DNA of 33,793 bases from an uncultured Porphyromonadaceae bacterium. Lineage in GTDB: Bacteria; Bacteroidota; Bacteroidia; Bacteroidales; Muribaculaceae. Below the pieces are notes generated by a model, which was given only the letters and a program-made list of their open reading frames with translations, made no database searches and was not told the origin of the DNA. This document shows, one piece after another, positions 15,804-25,208 of the stretch. Position 1 is the first letter of the stretch. Each line of letters starts with the position of its first letter. The stretch is from the NCBI GenBank assembly GCA_947176285.1, contig CAMWQF010000003.1, positions 1-33,793 on the forward strand, given 5' to 3'. A program made the translations under genes and the position numbers.

Positions 15804-18800
15804 ATGACTACTTACGAAAGGCACCTTATGATGAGGAGATTTTTATGGGTTGTAGTAGCAATTATGATGATTATTCCCTCCGTTTGTGCACAAACGGAAA
15901 AACTCGTTTTGCGCCATGTGAGCCAAGCCAAAGGATTGCCCAATAATCATATCACTGAACTTTTCAAAGACTCAAGAGGGTTTCTGTGGATTGGCTCTTC
16001 TGCAGGTCTGCTCCGGTATGATGGATATTCTACCCGGCGTGTCTCAGATATGGTGGGAAAGAACACCGGTGTGCTTAATGAGCAAATCATCAGGGTGCAA
16101 GAGGATAAGAAAGGAAGATTGTGGGTGGAAAGTGAATCCTCTATTGCTATATTTGATCCTATGACGAATACTCTCATTGATTGGGTGTCGGACTATGTGA
16201 AACAGTTTGGAATCCAAGGATATGTGACTGCTGTATTGGCAGATGAGCATGGGGATATCTGGATTGCTATAGACCGGGATGGACTGTATCGCATCGACAT
16301 AAAGAATGAAACAGCACAAAAAACTTCAGGCTTAGACCTGGATAAAGAGACGATCAACAGTCTGGCACTATCAAAAGGAAAAATGATTGGAATCACTAAG
16401 TCAGGATCTCTTATAGCGACAGACCCGGACTCAATGAAAACGACTATCATTTCGAAAATTCCTGAGAACGTCAATGTAGAATCTGCTCATTCCCTGCTTT
16501 ATACTGACCAAGATAACCGAGTATGGATTGCCTACAACGACCGTCTGATGCTTTACGATCTTGCAAAAAAAGAGTGGCAGAATGAACTTCTTCCGTTGCA
16601 TGGTGGAATTGGCGTTGTAAAAGATATCTATAATGACTCAAAAGGGAATTTATGGATAGCTCGGGATCATCATGGCATTGAAAAGATGGATTTTGTCGAC
16701 GGAGTATACAGGTTGTCGCCGATGCCGACCGTCGGGGATATATTCCCTCAATCTACCATAACATCAATCCTTGAAGATGAAAACGGGACTCTGTTGTTTG
16801 GCACTTACAAACTTGGTCTTTATTCCTACAACGAGAGTGTAAATAAATTCCGCATAGATACTTTCCCTAATCTTGACAAGATGCCGGATGTGAATTGCAT
16901 GATCACTTCTCCTGACGGCACTGTATGGATAGGCACAGACAATTCCGGACTGTGGAAATGGAATCCATCAAGCGGCGAATACAGTCACATTCCCGATCAA
17001 ACTGAAGATAGTCCTCATGCTATCACATGCCTTGCGCATTCATCGGATGGAAACGTCTTTATCGGCAAATTTTCAAGAGGGCTTTTCTGCCTTGACAATG
17101 GGAAAGTGGTATCACTCCACACGGGAAGCGACATAGACAAGGCATATGTTTGGAGCATCGCATTTGACAAAAACGGCAATTTGTGGATCGGAACTCTCGG
17201 GAATGGTGTGTTCAGATATAATCTTAATAATAAAAGCGTAGAGCAATATACTACTCTTAATTCCAAAATGAGAAGTGATTATGTCACTTCAATATTGCCT
17301 GGAAAAGATGGAAATATCTATATCGGCACTTCGGGGGGCGCTGAGTATATTAATCCTAATACCCGCAAATTGACATCTGTAAGTATTGACGATGATTCCT
17401 CACTCAACGGGAGCAAGATAGTGCAGATTTTTGAAGATTCCCGTGGTTTGCTTTGGATTGCGACTACTTCCGGACTTAAGGTGGTAGATGCCAAGACAGG
17501 GAAAGTCATGAGTGTGCATAACGCTCCATATGGAGCCGATATGGTGGGTATAGCCGAAGACAACGAAGGGGGTATCTGGGTCAGCAACAGTTCAAGACTT
17601 GCCAACCTGAAAGTTACGTATAATAGAGACACCGGAAAGATAGATTTGGCAAAAAGAGAATATGATAAATATGCCGGATTGCCGGAAAGTGATTTCAACC
17701 AGCGCTCATTCGTGAAAATGGCAGACGGCTCTCTTGCAGTAGGCTCTCCATTTGGCATTATTCATTTCAATCCCAAAGATATCCGGATGAATGCTAATCG
17801 TCCAAAGGTATTGTTTACGGATCTTTATATGGACAATAAGCCGGTGGAAGTTGGAGAAAAAATAGGAGGCAGGATTGCTCTCAATAAGGCAATTTTCTCA
17901 GGAGAAAGAATTGATCTAAACCATAATCCTAAGGAATTTACCATATTTTTTACATCTGATAACTATGCATTGCCGGAGAAAACCCGGTTTAAATACAAAC
18001 TTGATGGATATTCCGAACAATGGACAGAATGCCCGGAAGGAATCAACTATGTGACATATACCAACCTTTCCCCCGGGAATTATCAACTTCAAGTTGTGGC
18101 AATTAACGAGGATGGATATGAAAGTGAGGCACCTGCTACTCTCGACATAAAAATACATAATTCTTTCTGGGGCTCTCCATGGGGCTGGCTGATTTATGCG
18201 GTGATTACTGCTGTATTAATATGGATCATAATCCGGATTGCGCAAAGGCGCGAACGTCATCTATTGGAGCAAGAAAGCCAAAAGGAAGCCCAACGAAAGC
18301 AGGAAGAACTCAACCAACTCAAATTCAAATTTTTTACAAATGTAAGCCATGACCTAAGGACTCCGTTGACCCTTATTGTATCCCCACTTGAAGATATGAT
18401 TAAGGAGTCAAAAGATGAAAGGCAAACTAAACGACTTAGTCAGATGCGAAATAATGCGATGCGTCTGCTTTCGCTTGTCAACCAACTGCTTGACTTCCGA
18501 AAATCAGAGGAGGCAAGACTGAATCTAAATCCCTCGGAAGGTGACATAGTGGCTTTTGCTCGCAATGTATGCACTTCGTTTCTCGGATTGTCAGAAAGAA
18601 AGAATATCAATCTCACTTTTTATTCCGACTCCGACCGTATTCGTCTGCTATTTGACGAAGACAAGATGGAGAAGATTTTAATGAATCTACTAGGGAACGC
18701 ATTTAAGTTTACGCCTGCAGGCGGAAGAATAGATGTGGCTATCCAGCATGGCGGCGATGACCGGTCGGCTCTTCGCATTCAAATTTCTGACACAGGCATA

Positions 18801-19886
18801 GGAATAAAAGACAAAGATAAGAAGCATATCTTTGAACGCTTCTATCAAGTGGATGATGATGGGGTGTCACATCCCGGCACAGGGAGTGGCATCGGACTAA
18901 GTATGGTGAGCGAATATGTGAAACTTCACGATGGAACGATCAGGGTGACTGATAACATCGAAAAGGGGAGCGTATTCATTATTGAGTTGCCTATAAAGCA
19001 TTGTGATGCAATCAAGGCTGTAAATATCGCTCAAGATGCTATTGGCTGTGGAGATAGCGAGCATATGCAAAACAAAGATGCAGTTGAAAATCGCCCTGAT
19101 GTTCAGGGGAATCGTAAGACTGTGCTTGTAGTGGACGACAGCTCTGATATGACTGAAATGCTGAAAGATAGCCTTGACAATATCTACAGTGTTATCACTG
19201 CATCTGATGGCATGGATGCCTTAAAGAAAATCTCTGAGACAAAGCCGGATATTATCCTTACCGATCTTATGATGCCAAACCTTAACGGTATGGAACTCTG
19301 CCGCAAACTGAAAGAAAATCCTGAGACTGTCAATATCCCGATAATCATCCTCACGGCAAAACATGACCTTGGCGTGAAACTGGAAGGGCTGACCATTGGT
19401 GCTGACGATTATATCACGAAGCCTTTCAATCTAGATGTGCTTAGACTCAGAATGCGCCGCCTGATAGAACTTAATTCCAAAGGGGCGCGTCGCAGTCTGA
19501 TAGAGCCGGAGCCGGAGAATATTAAGATTACTCCGCTTGATGAACAGTTGATTGAGAAAGCGATGAAATACGTGTCAAAAAACATAAGTAAATCTGAACT
19601 TTCTGTAGAGGAATTGAGTGATGTGCTTGGTATGAGCAGGGTGAGCCTATACAAGAAAATCAAGCAGATCACCGGGAAAAGTCCGATAGAATTCATCCGT
19701 ATCATACGGCTGAAGCGTGCTGCACAGCTTTTGCGCGAGAGTCAGCTTAATGTCTCTGAAATTGCTTATCAGACCGGCTTCAACAATCCCAAAGTATTCA
19801 GCCGCTATTTCAAGGAAGAATTCGGGATTCTTCCTTCGGCTTACCAGAACCAAGAGTCTACTGAGACAAGTATTAAGTTACACTGA
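15804..19886 (+). CDS. Full-length hybrid two-component system regulator (HTCS)
   Basis: 1360 aa: Reg_prop repeats, Y_Y_Y domain, TM, HisKA NVSHDLRTPL, HATPase (NLLGNAFKFTP, DTGIGIKD, GTGSGIGLS), receiver (VLVVDDSS, ILTDLMMP, ITKPF), AraC HTH (LSVEELSDVLGMSRVSLYKKIKQITGKSPIEFIRIIRLKRAAQLL). Start may be M at 15828/15831, before the signal peptide. Confidence 0.97.
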   Translation: MTTYERHLMMRRFLWVVVAIMMIIPSVCAQTEKLVLRHVSQAKGLPNNHITELFKDSRGFLWIGSSAGLLRYDGYSTRRVSDMVGKNTGVLNEQIIRVQEDKKGRLWVESESSIAIFDPMTNTLIDWVSDYVKQFGIQGYVTAVLADEHGDIWIAIDRDGLYRIDIKNETAQKTSGLDLDKETINSLALSKGKMIGITKSGSLIATDPDSMKTTIISKIPENVNVESAHSLLYTDQDNRVWIAYNDRLMLYDLAKKEWQNELLPLHGGIGVVKDIYNDSKGNLWIARDHHGIEKMDFVDGVYRLSPMPTVGDIFPQSTITSILEDENGTLLFGTYKLGLYSYNESVNKFRIDTFPNLDKMPDVNCMITSPDGTVWIGTDNSGLWKWNPSSGEYSHIPDQTEDSPHAITCLAHSSDGNVFIGKFSRGLFCLDNGKVVSLHTGSDIDKAYVWSIAFDKNGNLWIGTLGNGVFRYNLNNKSVEQYTTLNSKMRSDYVTSILPGKDGNIYIGTSGGAEYINPNTRKLTSVSIDDDSSLNGSKIVQIFEDSRGLLWIATTSGLKVVDAKTGKVMSVHNAPYGADMVGIAEDNEGGIWVSNSSRLANLKVTYNRDTGKIDLAKREYDKYAGLPESDFNQRSFVKMADGSLAVGSPFGIIHFNPKDIRMNANRPKVLFTDLYMDNKPVEVGEKIGGRIALNKAIFSGERIDLNHNPKEFTIFFTSDNYALPEKTRFKYKLDGYSEQWTECPEGINYVTYTNLSPGNYQLQVVAINEDGYESEAPATLDIKIHNSFWGSPWGWLIYAVITAVLIWIIIRIAQRRERHLLEQESQKEAQRKQEELNQLKFKFFTNVSHDLRTPLTLIVSPLEDMIKESKDERQTKRLSQMRNNAMRLLSLVNQLLDFRKSEEARLNLNPSEGDIVAFARNVCTSFLGLSERKNINLTFYSDSDRIRLLFDEDKMEKILMNLLGNAFKFTPAGGRIDVAIQHGGDDRSALRIQISDTGIGIKDKDKKHIFERFYQVDDDGVSHPGTGSGIGLSMVSEYVKLHDGTIRVTDNIEKGSVFIIELPIKHCDAIKAVNIAQDAIGCGDSEHMQNKDAVENRPDVQGNRKTVLVVDDSSDMTEMLKDSLDNIYSVITASDGMDALKKISETKPDIILTDLMMPNLNGMELCRKLKENPETVNIPIIILTAKHDLGVKLEGLTIGADDYITKPFNLDVLRLRMRRLIELNSKGARRSLIEPEPENIKITPLDEQLIEKAMKYVSKNISKSELSVEELSDVLGMSRVSLYKKIKQITGKSPIEFIRIIRLKRAAQLLRESQLNVSEIAYQTGFNNPKVFSRYFKEEFGILPSAYQNQESTETSIKLH

Positions 19887-19930
19887 CAATTCCGATAAAT
19901 TACATCAAATTATAACATGAAAATCAGCGA

Positions 19931-20025
19931 ATTACGCATGATTTTATTAACAAATTCCAACTGAGCATTTAACATTTCTTACCCTCAAATTATTATCTAA
20001 GCAACAAAAGATTACGTAAAATTTA
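19931..20025 (+). promoter_or_regulatory. Candidate operator: two direct copies of ATTACGyAwrATTT upstream of susC
   Basis: ATTACGCATGATTTT from 19931 and ATTACGTAAAATTTA from 20011, 80 bp apart; the downstream copy lies about 33 bp upstream of the predicted susC -7 element. Confidence 0.25.
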
Positions 20026-20058
20026 GCGAAGTAACTTATCGGAGTGCGTTTTTTATCC

Positions 20059-20066
20059 TATCTTTG
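20059..20066 (+). promoter_or_regulatory. Bacteroidota -7 element (TATCTTTG) for susC
   Basis: Matches TAnnTTTG 71 nt upstream of ATG 20138. Confidence 0.6.
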
Positions 20067-20137
20067 CATTCGTTAAGATTTTATAACATTTAGTGAGGAA
20101 ATAATAGAATATACTAATTAACCTAAAATCAATGTAA

Positions 20138-23100
20138 ATGAAAATCAATGACTTGTGCAAGGCAAGGTTCTTGCGTATGGCGGTCGTGATTTGCTGTTTG
20201 CTTGGAGGCATCGGTTTTGCTAATGCGCAAGACATGGGGGTCAAGGGCACAGTGACATCAGCCGCTGATGGTGAGCCGCTTGTTGGCGTCACCGTCATGG
20301 TGAAAAACTCAAGTGTCGGTACTGCTACCGATTTAGATGGCAACTACAGCATCGAGGTGCAGAAAGGTGCAACCCTCGTTTTCTCGTATGTCGGCATGCA
20401 GCAGAGAGAAGTGAAAGTTGATGCTACTCGTATGGACGTGGCTCTACTTGACGATAGCAGCACACTCAACGACCTCGTGGTGATCGGTTATGGCGTGCAG
20501 AAGAAGAAACTTCTCACAGGTGCCACAGCCCAGATTTCCGGTGCGGACATAGCAAAGATGAACACCAACTCTCCCCTTCAGGCAATGCAGGGCCAGATGC
20601 CGGGTGTCAATATCAGTACAAACTCAGGTCAGCCGGGCGAAAGCATGAAAGTGCGCATACGTGGTCTCGGCACTATCGGCAATGCCAATCCTCTTTATCT
20701 AATCGATGGAGTAGGTGGCGATATCTCCACTTTGAATCCTGCTGATATCGAAAGCATCGATGTGCTTAAGGATGCTGCATCTGCAGCAATCTATGGTGCT
20801 CAGGCTGCTAATGGTGTTGTGCTTGTCACTACCAAAAAAGGTAAGGAAGGAAAGGCAAAGATTACATTCGACGGATATTACGGTATCCAAAACGTAGCCC
20901 ACAAGGTGCAGATGCTTAATGCACAACAGTATATGACCATCATGGATGAGCAGCAACTTGCAGAAAATTCAAATCCGTATGATTGGGACAATATTTCTTC
21001 AATCTGGCAGACAGACGCAGAAGGCAACCGCATAGGTGTATATGACACTGACTGGGTAGGACAGATGTTTAAGAAAAATGCAGCAACTCAAAGTTATACA
21101 ATAGGGATCACCGGAGGTAACGCCACAAGCACTTATGCAATGAGCCTTGGCTATCTCAATCAGGAAGGTATCGGCGGTGGCAGTAAGGTATCTGACTATT
21201 CTCGTTATAATTTCCGTATTAATTCGGACCATAAGTTCTTCGGCGGAATTGTCACTATCGGTGAGCAGGCAAATTTTGTATATAAGAAAAGCAACGGTAT
21301 AGGTGTAGGTAATATCTGGAACAATACGCTTACTGCCGCTTTCAGGACATCTCCTCTTTCTCCGGTCTATAATAAGGATGGAGATTTCAACGACACGACT
21401 CATAGCGACTGGTATGATGCTGACGGCAACCCTTATGGTAAGATGATGCTCACAAATATAAATTCCAATAAGGGGGCAACCTTCACCGGAAATGTATATG
21501 CACAGATTGAGCCGATAAAGAATCTTAAACTCCGTACTGTTTTCGGTGCAGTCGCCAACAGTTCTGAATATCGCTCGTTTACTCCGATTTATCAGCTCGA
21601 TATATATAGTATGTCAACTCATACTTCTGTTATGCAGAATATGAATAGAGGGCTTGGCATGACATGGACCAATACCATTTCATACGATTTCAATATAAAA
21701 GACCATTCCTTCAATGCACTTCTGGGTATGGAATCATATCGTTATGAAGGAACGTATCTCGAAGGTAAGCAGGGATATTTGAAGGAAGGATTTGATACAT
21801 GGCCCTATGCTTGGGTAACCAACGGCACTGCAGCAACTACCGCTGATGGTCTTAGTGCAGCAGGAAAACCGCACGATGTGAACCGATCTGTAAGTTATTT
21901 CGGACGTTTGGGTTGGAACTGGCAGGAAAAATATATGGTTGACTTCACCTTGCGTTGCGATGGTTCTTCAAGATTTGCAAGAGGTCACCGTTATGGTTGG
22001 TTTCCATCTATTTCTGCCGGCTGGAACATCACAAGTGAAAATTTCATGGAGGCTTCAAGAGGTTGGCTTGATTTCTTGAAAATACGTGCCAGCTGGGGTC
22101 AGGTAGGTAACCAGAATATCGATCCATATATGTATCTGGCTCCTATCAAAGTCACCAATACACATTACTTCTTTGGTGAATATCTTGGTCCAAACGGAAC
22201 CTACAATGACTACGCATCAAGCCTTGCCACCAATTGGGGTGCCTATCCCAACCGTCTTGGAAATGCCGACCTGACATGGGAAACTTCTGAACAGGTGAAT
22301 GTTGGTTTTGATGCTGCTATGCTGAGCAGCAGACTGCACGTTAACTTTGACTGGTATCGGAAGACTACAAAAGATTGGCTTGTGCAGCCACCGATTCTGG
22401 CTACTTCCGGAGCGGGTGCACCCTATATCAACGGTGGTGACGTAGTAAACAGCGGTGTCGAACTTAATCTGACATGGAATGATGTGATTGGTAAGGATTT
22501 CGCTTATAATGTAGGAGTGAACTTTACCTATAATCAAAATAAAGTGGGCGCAATTCCAACTGAAGACGGAATCATACACGGAGAATCAAATGTGATATTC
22601 CCCAATGCGCCGGAATTCTATCGTGCTGAGAATGGACATGCCATCGGCTACTGGTGGGGCTTCCAGACAGCGGGCATTTTCCAGAACCAGCAGGAAATCG
22701 ATGAGTGGATAGCAGCCGGAAACGGTGTTTACCAGTCGAATGTGCGCCCCGGAGATGTGAAATATGTGGATCAAGACCACGATGGTGTGATCAATGACAA
22801 TGATAAGGTAGACCTTGGCAATGGTGTGCCAAAGTTCACTTATGGCTTAAACATCAATCTTTATTGGAAGAACTTTGACCTTGGCATTGTAGGCATGGGT
22901 GTGGCAGGAAACAAGATTTTCCAAAGCTATCGCGACTGGACTAATCAGAGATCGAACTACACTACAGAAGTGCTCCAACGCTGGACAGGAGAAGGAACCT
23001 CAAATCGTATTCCTCGAGTGACAAATACCCAAGTGAATGCAGCAGTTTCAGATCTCTTTCTCCACAATGGCGATTTCTTCCGCATCAGCAACCTTACTTT

Positions 23101-23308
23101 AGGTTATGACTTTGCGCCTCTGATGAAGCAGAAGTGGTGTAGCCAAGCCCGCCTGTATGTACAGGTGCAGAACCTCGCTACATTTACAAAATATAACGGT
23201 ATGGATCCGGAGATCGGTTATGGTACTTCAGGCTGGGTGAGCGGTGTTGACCTTGGCTTCTATCCGACTCCACGCACAGTACTCTTTGGAGTAAATCTCG
23301 GTTTCTAA
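20138..23308 (+). CDS. susC: SusC-like TonB-dependent outer-membrane transporter
   Basis: 1056 aa; signal peptide, CarboxypepD_reg-like domain (GVKGTVTSAADGEPLVGVTVMVKNSSVGTATDLDGNYSIEV), TonB box/plug (LNDLVVIGYGVQKKKLLTGA, PLYLIDGVGGDISTLNPADIESIDVLKDAASAAIYGAQAANGVVLVTTKKG). Confidence 0.97.
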   Translation: MKINDLCKARFLRMAVVICCLLGGIGFANAQDMGVKGTVTSAADGEPLVGVTVMVKNSSVGTATDLDGNYSIEVQKGATLVFSYVGMQQREVKVDATRMDVALLDDSSTLNDLVVIGYGVQKKKLLTGATAQISGADIAKMNTNSPLQAMQGQMPGVNISTNSGQPGESMKVRIRGLGTIGNANPLYLIDGVGGDISTLNPADIESIDVLKDAASAAIYGAQAANGVVLVTTKKGKEGKAKITFDGYYGIQNVAHKVQMLNAQQYMTIMDEQQLAENSNPYDWDNISSIWQTDAEGNRIGVYDTDWVGQMFKKNAATQSYTIGITGGNATSTYAMSLGYLNQEGIGGGSKVSDYSRYNFRINSDHKFFGGIVTIGEQANFVYKKSNGIGVGNIWNNTLTAAFRTSPLSPVYNKDGDFNDTTHSDWYDADGNPYGKMMLTNINSNKGATFTGNVYAQIEPIKNLKLRTVFGAVANSSEYRSFTPIYQLDIYSMSTHTSVMQNMNRGLGMTWTNTISYDFNIKDHSFNALLGMESYRYEGTYLEGKQGYLKEGFDTWPYAWVTNGTAATTADGLSAAGKPHDVNRSVSYFGRLGWNWQEKYMVDFTLRCDGSSRFARGHRYGWFPSISAGWNITSENFMEASRGWLDFLKIRASWGQVGNQNIDPYMYLAPIKVTNTHYFFGEYLGPNGTYNDYASSLATNWGAYPNRLGNADLTWETSEQVNVGFDAAMLSSRLHVNFDWYRKTTKDWLVQPPILATSGAGAPYINGGDVVNSGVELNLTWNDVIGKDFAYNVGVNFTYNQNKVGAIPTEDGIIHGESNVIFPNAPEFYRAENGHAIGYWWGFQTAGIFQNQQEIDEWIAAGNGVYQSNVRPGDVKYVDQDHDGVINDNDKVDLGNGVPKFTYGLNINLYWKNFDLGIVGMGVAGNKIFQSYRDWTNQRSNYTTEVLQRWTGEGTSNRIPRVTNTQVNAAVSDLFLHNGDFFRISNLTLGYDFAPLMKQKWCSQARLYVQVQNLATFTKYNGMDPEIGYGTSGWVSGVDLGFYPTPRTVLFGVNLGF

Positions 23309-23395
23309 AAATGCATAATTCATAATGCACAATTATTATTTGCAAATGATGTTATGCTTAAATTTGATAAAGTTACTACGAAATAATCCAAAACA

Positions 23396-25057
23396 ATGAA
23401 AATATTTAAATCAAATATATTCTCTCTCGGATTCGCTGCTGCAGCCCTCGTCTCTATAGCCACTGGCTGCGCTGAAAGTTTCCTCGACGTTTCGTCGAAA
23501 GTGGAGTCAAATACCGAGAATTTCTATAAGACAGAAGGGGATGCTTGGCGTGCCCTAATCGGCTGCTATGACGGATGGCGTCAGATCAGTTCATGCCCCG
23601 GAGTAGGTTTTATGCTTGCTTCTGATGTGCTTAGCGATGAATGTTACGGCGGCACCGGATCGACTGACGGTTACGGTTATCAGGCAATGGACCAGTTTGA
23701 CCTTTCTCTCTCTCCTGCCGACCAGAATCTGTATGAGCAGGATTGGAAGGTGTATTACGGTGCTGTCTACCGTTGCAACGAACTTTGCGACCATGAAGAG
23801 CAGATCAACTGGATTGGAGAAAGCGGAAAACGCGGACTGTATATGGGCGAATGCCGCGCTATTCGTGCCATTCTTTATTTCGACATGGTAAGAATGTGGG
23901 GTAATATCCCATTGTTCCTGGAGGCTGTAGATGAAAACCGTGAGCAGGCAGATCCTGCAGAGGTATATAAAGCCATAGTCGATGATATGAAATATGCGAT
24001 TGCCAATATCCCTGCCGACGCGAATCTCGCTAATAGTGATAATGGCAGAATCACAAAATATGCGATGGAGGCAATGCTTGCCCGCGTGTATCTATACTAT
24101 ACAGGTTACTACGGCAAGGATCTCGAAAATCTGACAAAGCAGGAAGTGCTTGATGGTCTGGAGGATATCGTAAAGAACGGCAATTATGCTCTGGTGTCAG
24201 AATTCAAGAATCTTTGGCCTGCGGCTTCTCTTGTGCCTCTTGGCGAAGATTCATGGGATCCGGAACTTTCCACTTTTGCCGGACAGGCAAACTCGGAGTT
24301 CATGCTTCAGCAGAAGTTTACTCCAAGTCAGGACTATGACGGCAATAACGACTCCAACCGCTGGCAGGTGATGTTTGGTATGCGAAACCTTACTTTTGCA
24401 CCCTATCTTAATGGCTGGGGAGCGGCTACAGTTTGTCCGTCGTTTGTAAATAAGTATTCTCCTGATGATCCGCGACTTACGGCTTCGATTATCAATACAG
24501 CTTCGGAGGGTATTGCAGAGTCTTCGAGTTATTCAGATGCAGTGGCAGGTTGGCGCGAGTTTACCGGCTATTGTGTGAAGAAATATTCCCCTATCGCATA
24601 TGCCAATGGCTTGAATGCTTCAAAAGAAGAAGGAACTGCTAATTTTCAAGAGCAGAATACCCAAGACTATGTGCTTATGCGCTATGCCGACGTTCTGCTC
24701 ATGATAGCCGAACTTGGTGGTGTCCCTTCAAAGAGTGCACAAGATGCCCTTGATGAGGTTCGTAATCGTGCAGGCATGGCTTCAGTTCCTGCTACATTTG
24801 AGAATATCATGAATGAGCGTGCTATTGAACTTGCTTTCGAGGGTATACGTTATTGGGATCTTCTTCGTCAAGGAGTTGATGTGCTTGCTGACGCTGTATG
24901 TGCTTCTGCCGGTCCGGTGAAGAATGGCGGTGTAGATGCTACTGTAAACTACAAGCGCGAGAATATCATTGCGAAAAAGGGTCTCTTCCAGATTCCCAAC
25001 AACCAGATCACGCTTTCCAACTACAAGTTGAAGCAGAATCCCGGATGGGAAAACTGA
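23396..25057 (+). CDS. susD: SusD-like glycan-binding outer-membrane lipoprotein
   Basis: 553 aa; lipobox IATGCAESFLDV; RagB/SusD features (VYYGAVYRCNELCDHEEQI, GECRAIRAILYFDMVRMWGNIPLFLEAV, YVLMRYADVLLMIAELGG, NERAIELAFEGIRYWDLLRQG). Confidence 0.96.
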   Translation: MKIFKSNIFSLGFAAAALVSIATGCAESFLDVSSKVESNTENFYKTEGDAWRALIGCYDGWRQISSCPGVGFMLASDVLSDECYGGTGSTDGYGYQAMDQFDLSLSPADQNLYEQDWKVYYGAVYRCNELCDHEEQINWIGESGKRGLYMGECRAIRAILYFDMVRMWGNIPLFLEAVDENREQADPAEVYKAIVDDMKYAIANIPADANLANSDNGRITKYAMEAMLARVYLYYTGYYGKDLENLTKQEVLDGLEDIVKNGNYALVSEFKNLWPAASLVPLGEDSWDPELSTFAGQANSEFMLQQKFTPSQDYDGNNDSNRWQVMFGMRNLTFAPYLNGWGAATVCPSFVNKYSPDDPRLTASIINTASEGIAESSSYSDAVAGWREFTGYCVKKYSPIAYANGLNASKEEGTANFQEQNTQDYVLMRYADVLLMIAELGGVPSKSAQDALDEVRNRAGMASVPATFENIMNERAIELAFEGIRYWDLLRQGVDVLADAVCASAGPVKNGGVDATVNYKRENIIAKKGLFQIPNNQITLSNYKLKQNPGWEN

Positions 25058-25208
25058 TAAACAGTTAATTTTAGTGATAAAAAGTTAAAGTATTGATACT
25101 TTGAAGATTTAGATAATTTTGAATGCTTTTTTGCGTTAATGAATTACATCATTGGGATGCTCCTTGCTCCACATTATTATAAGATCTTCGAATAATGCCA
25201 ATCTAAAT

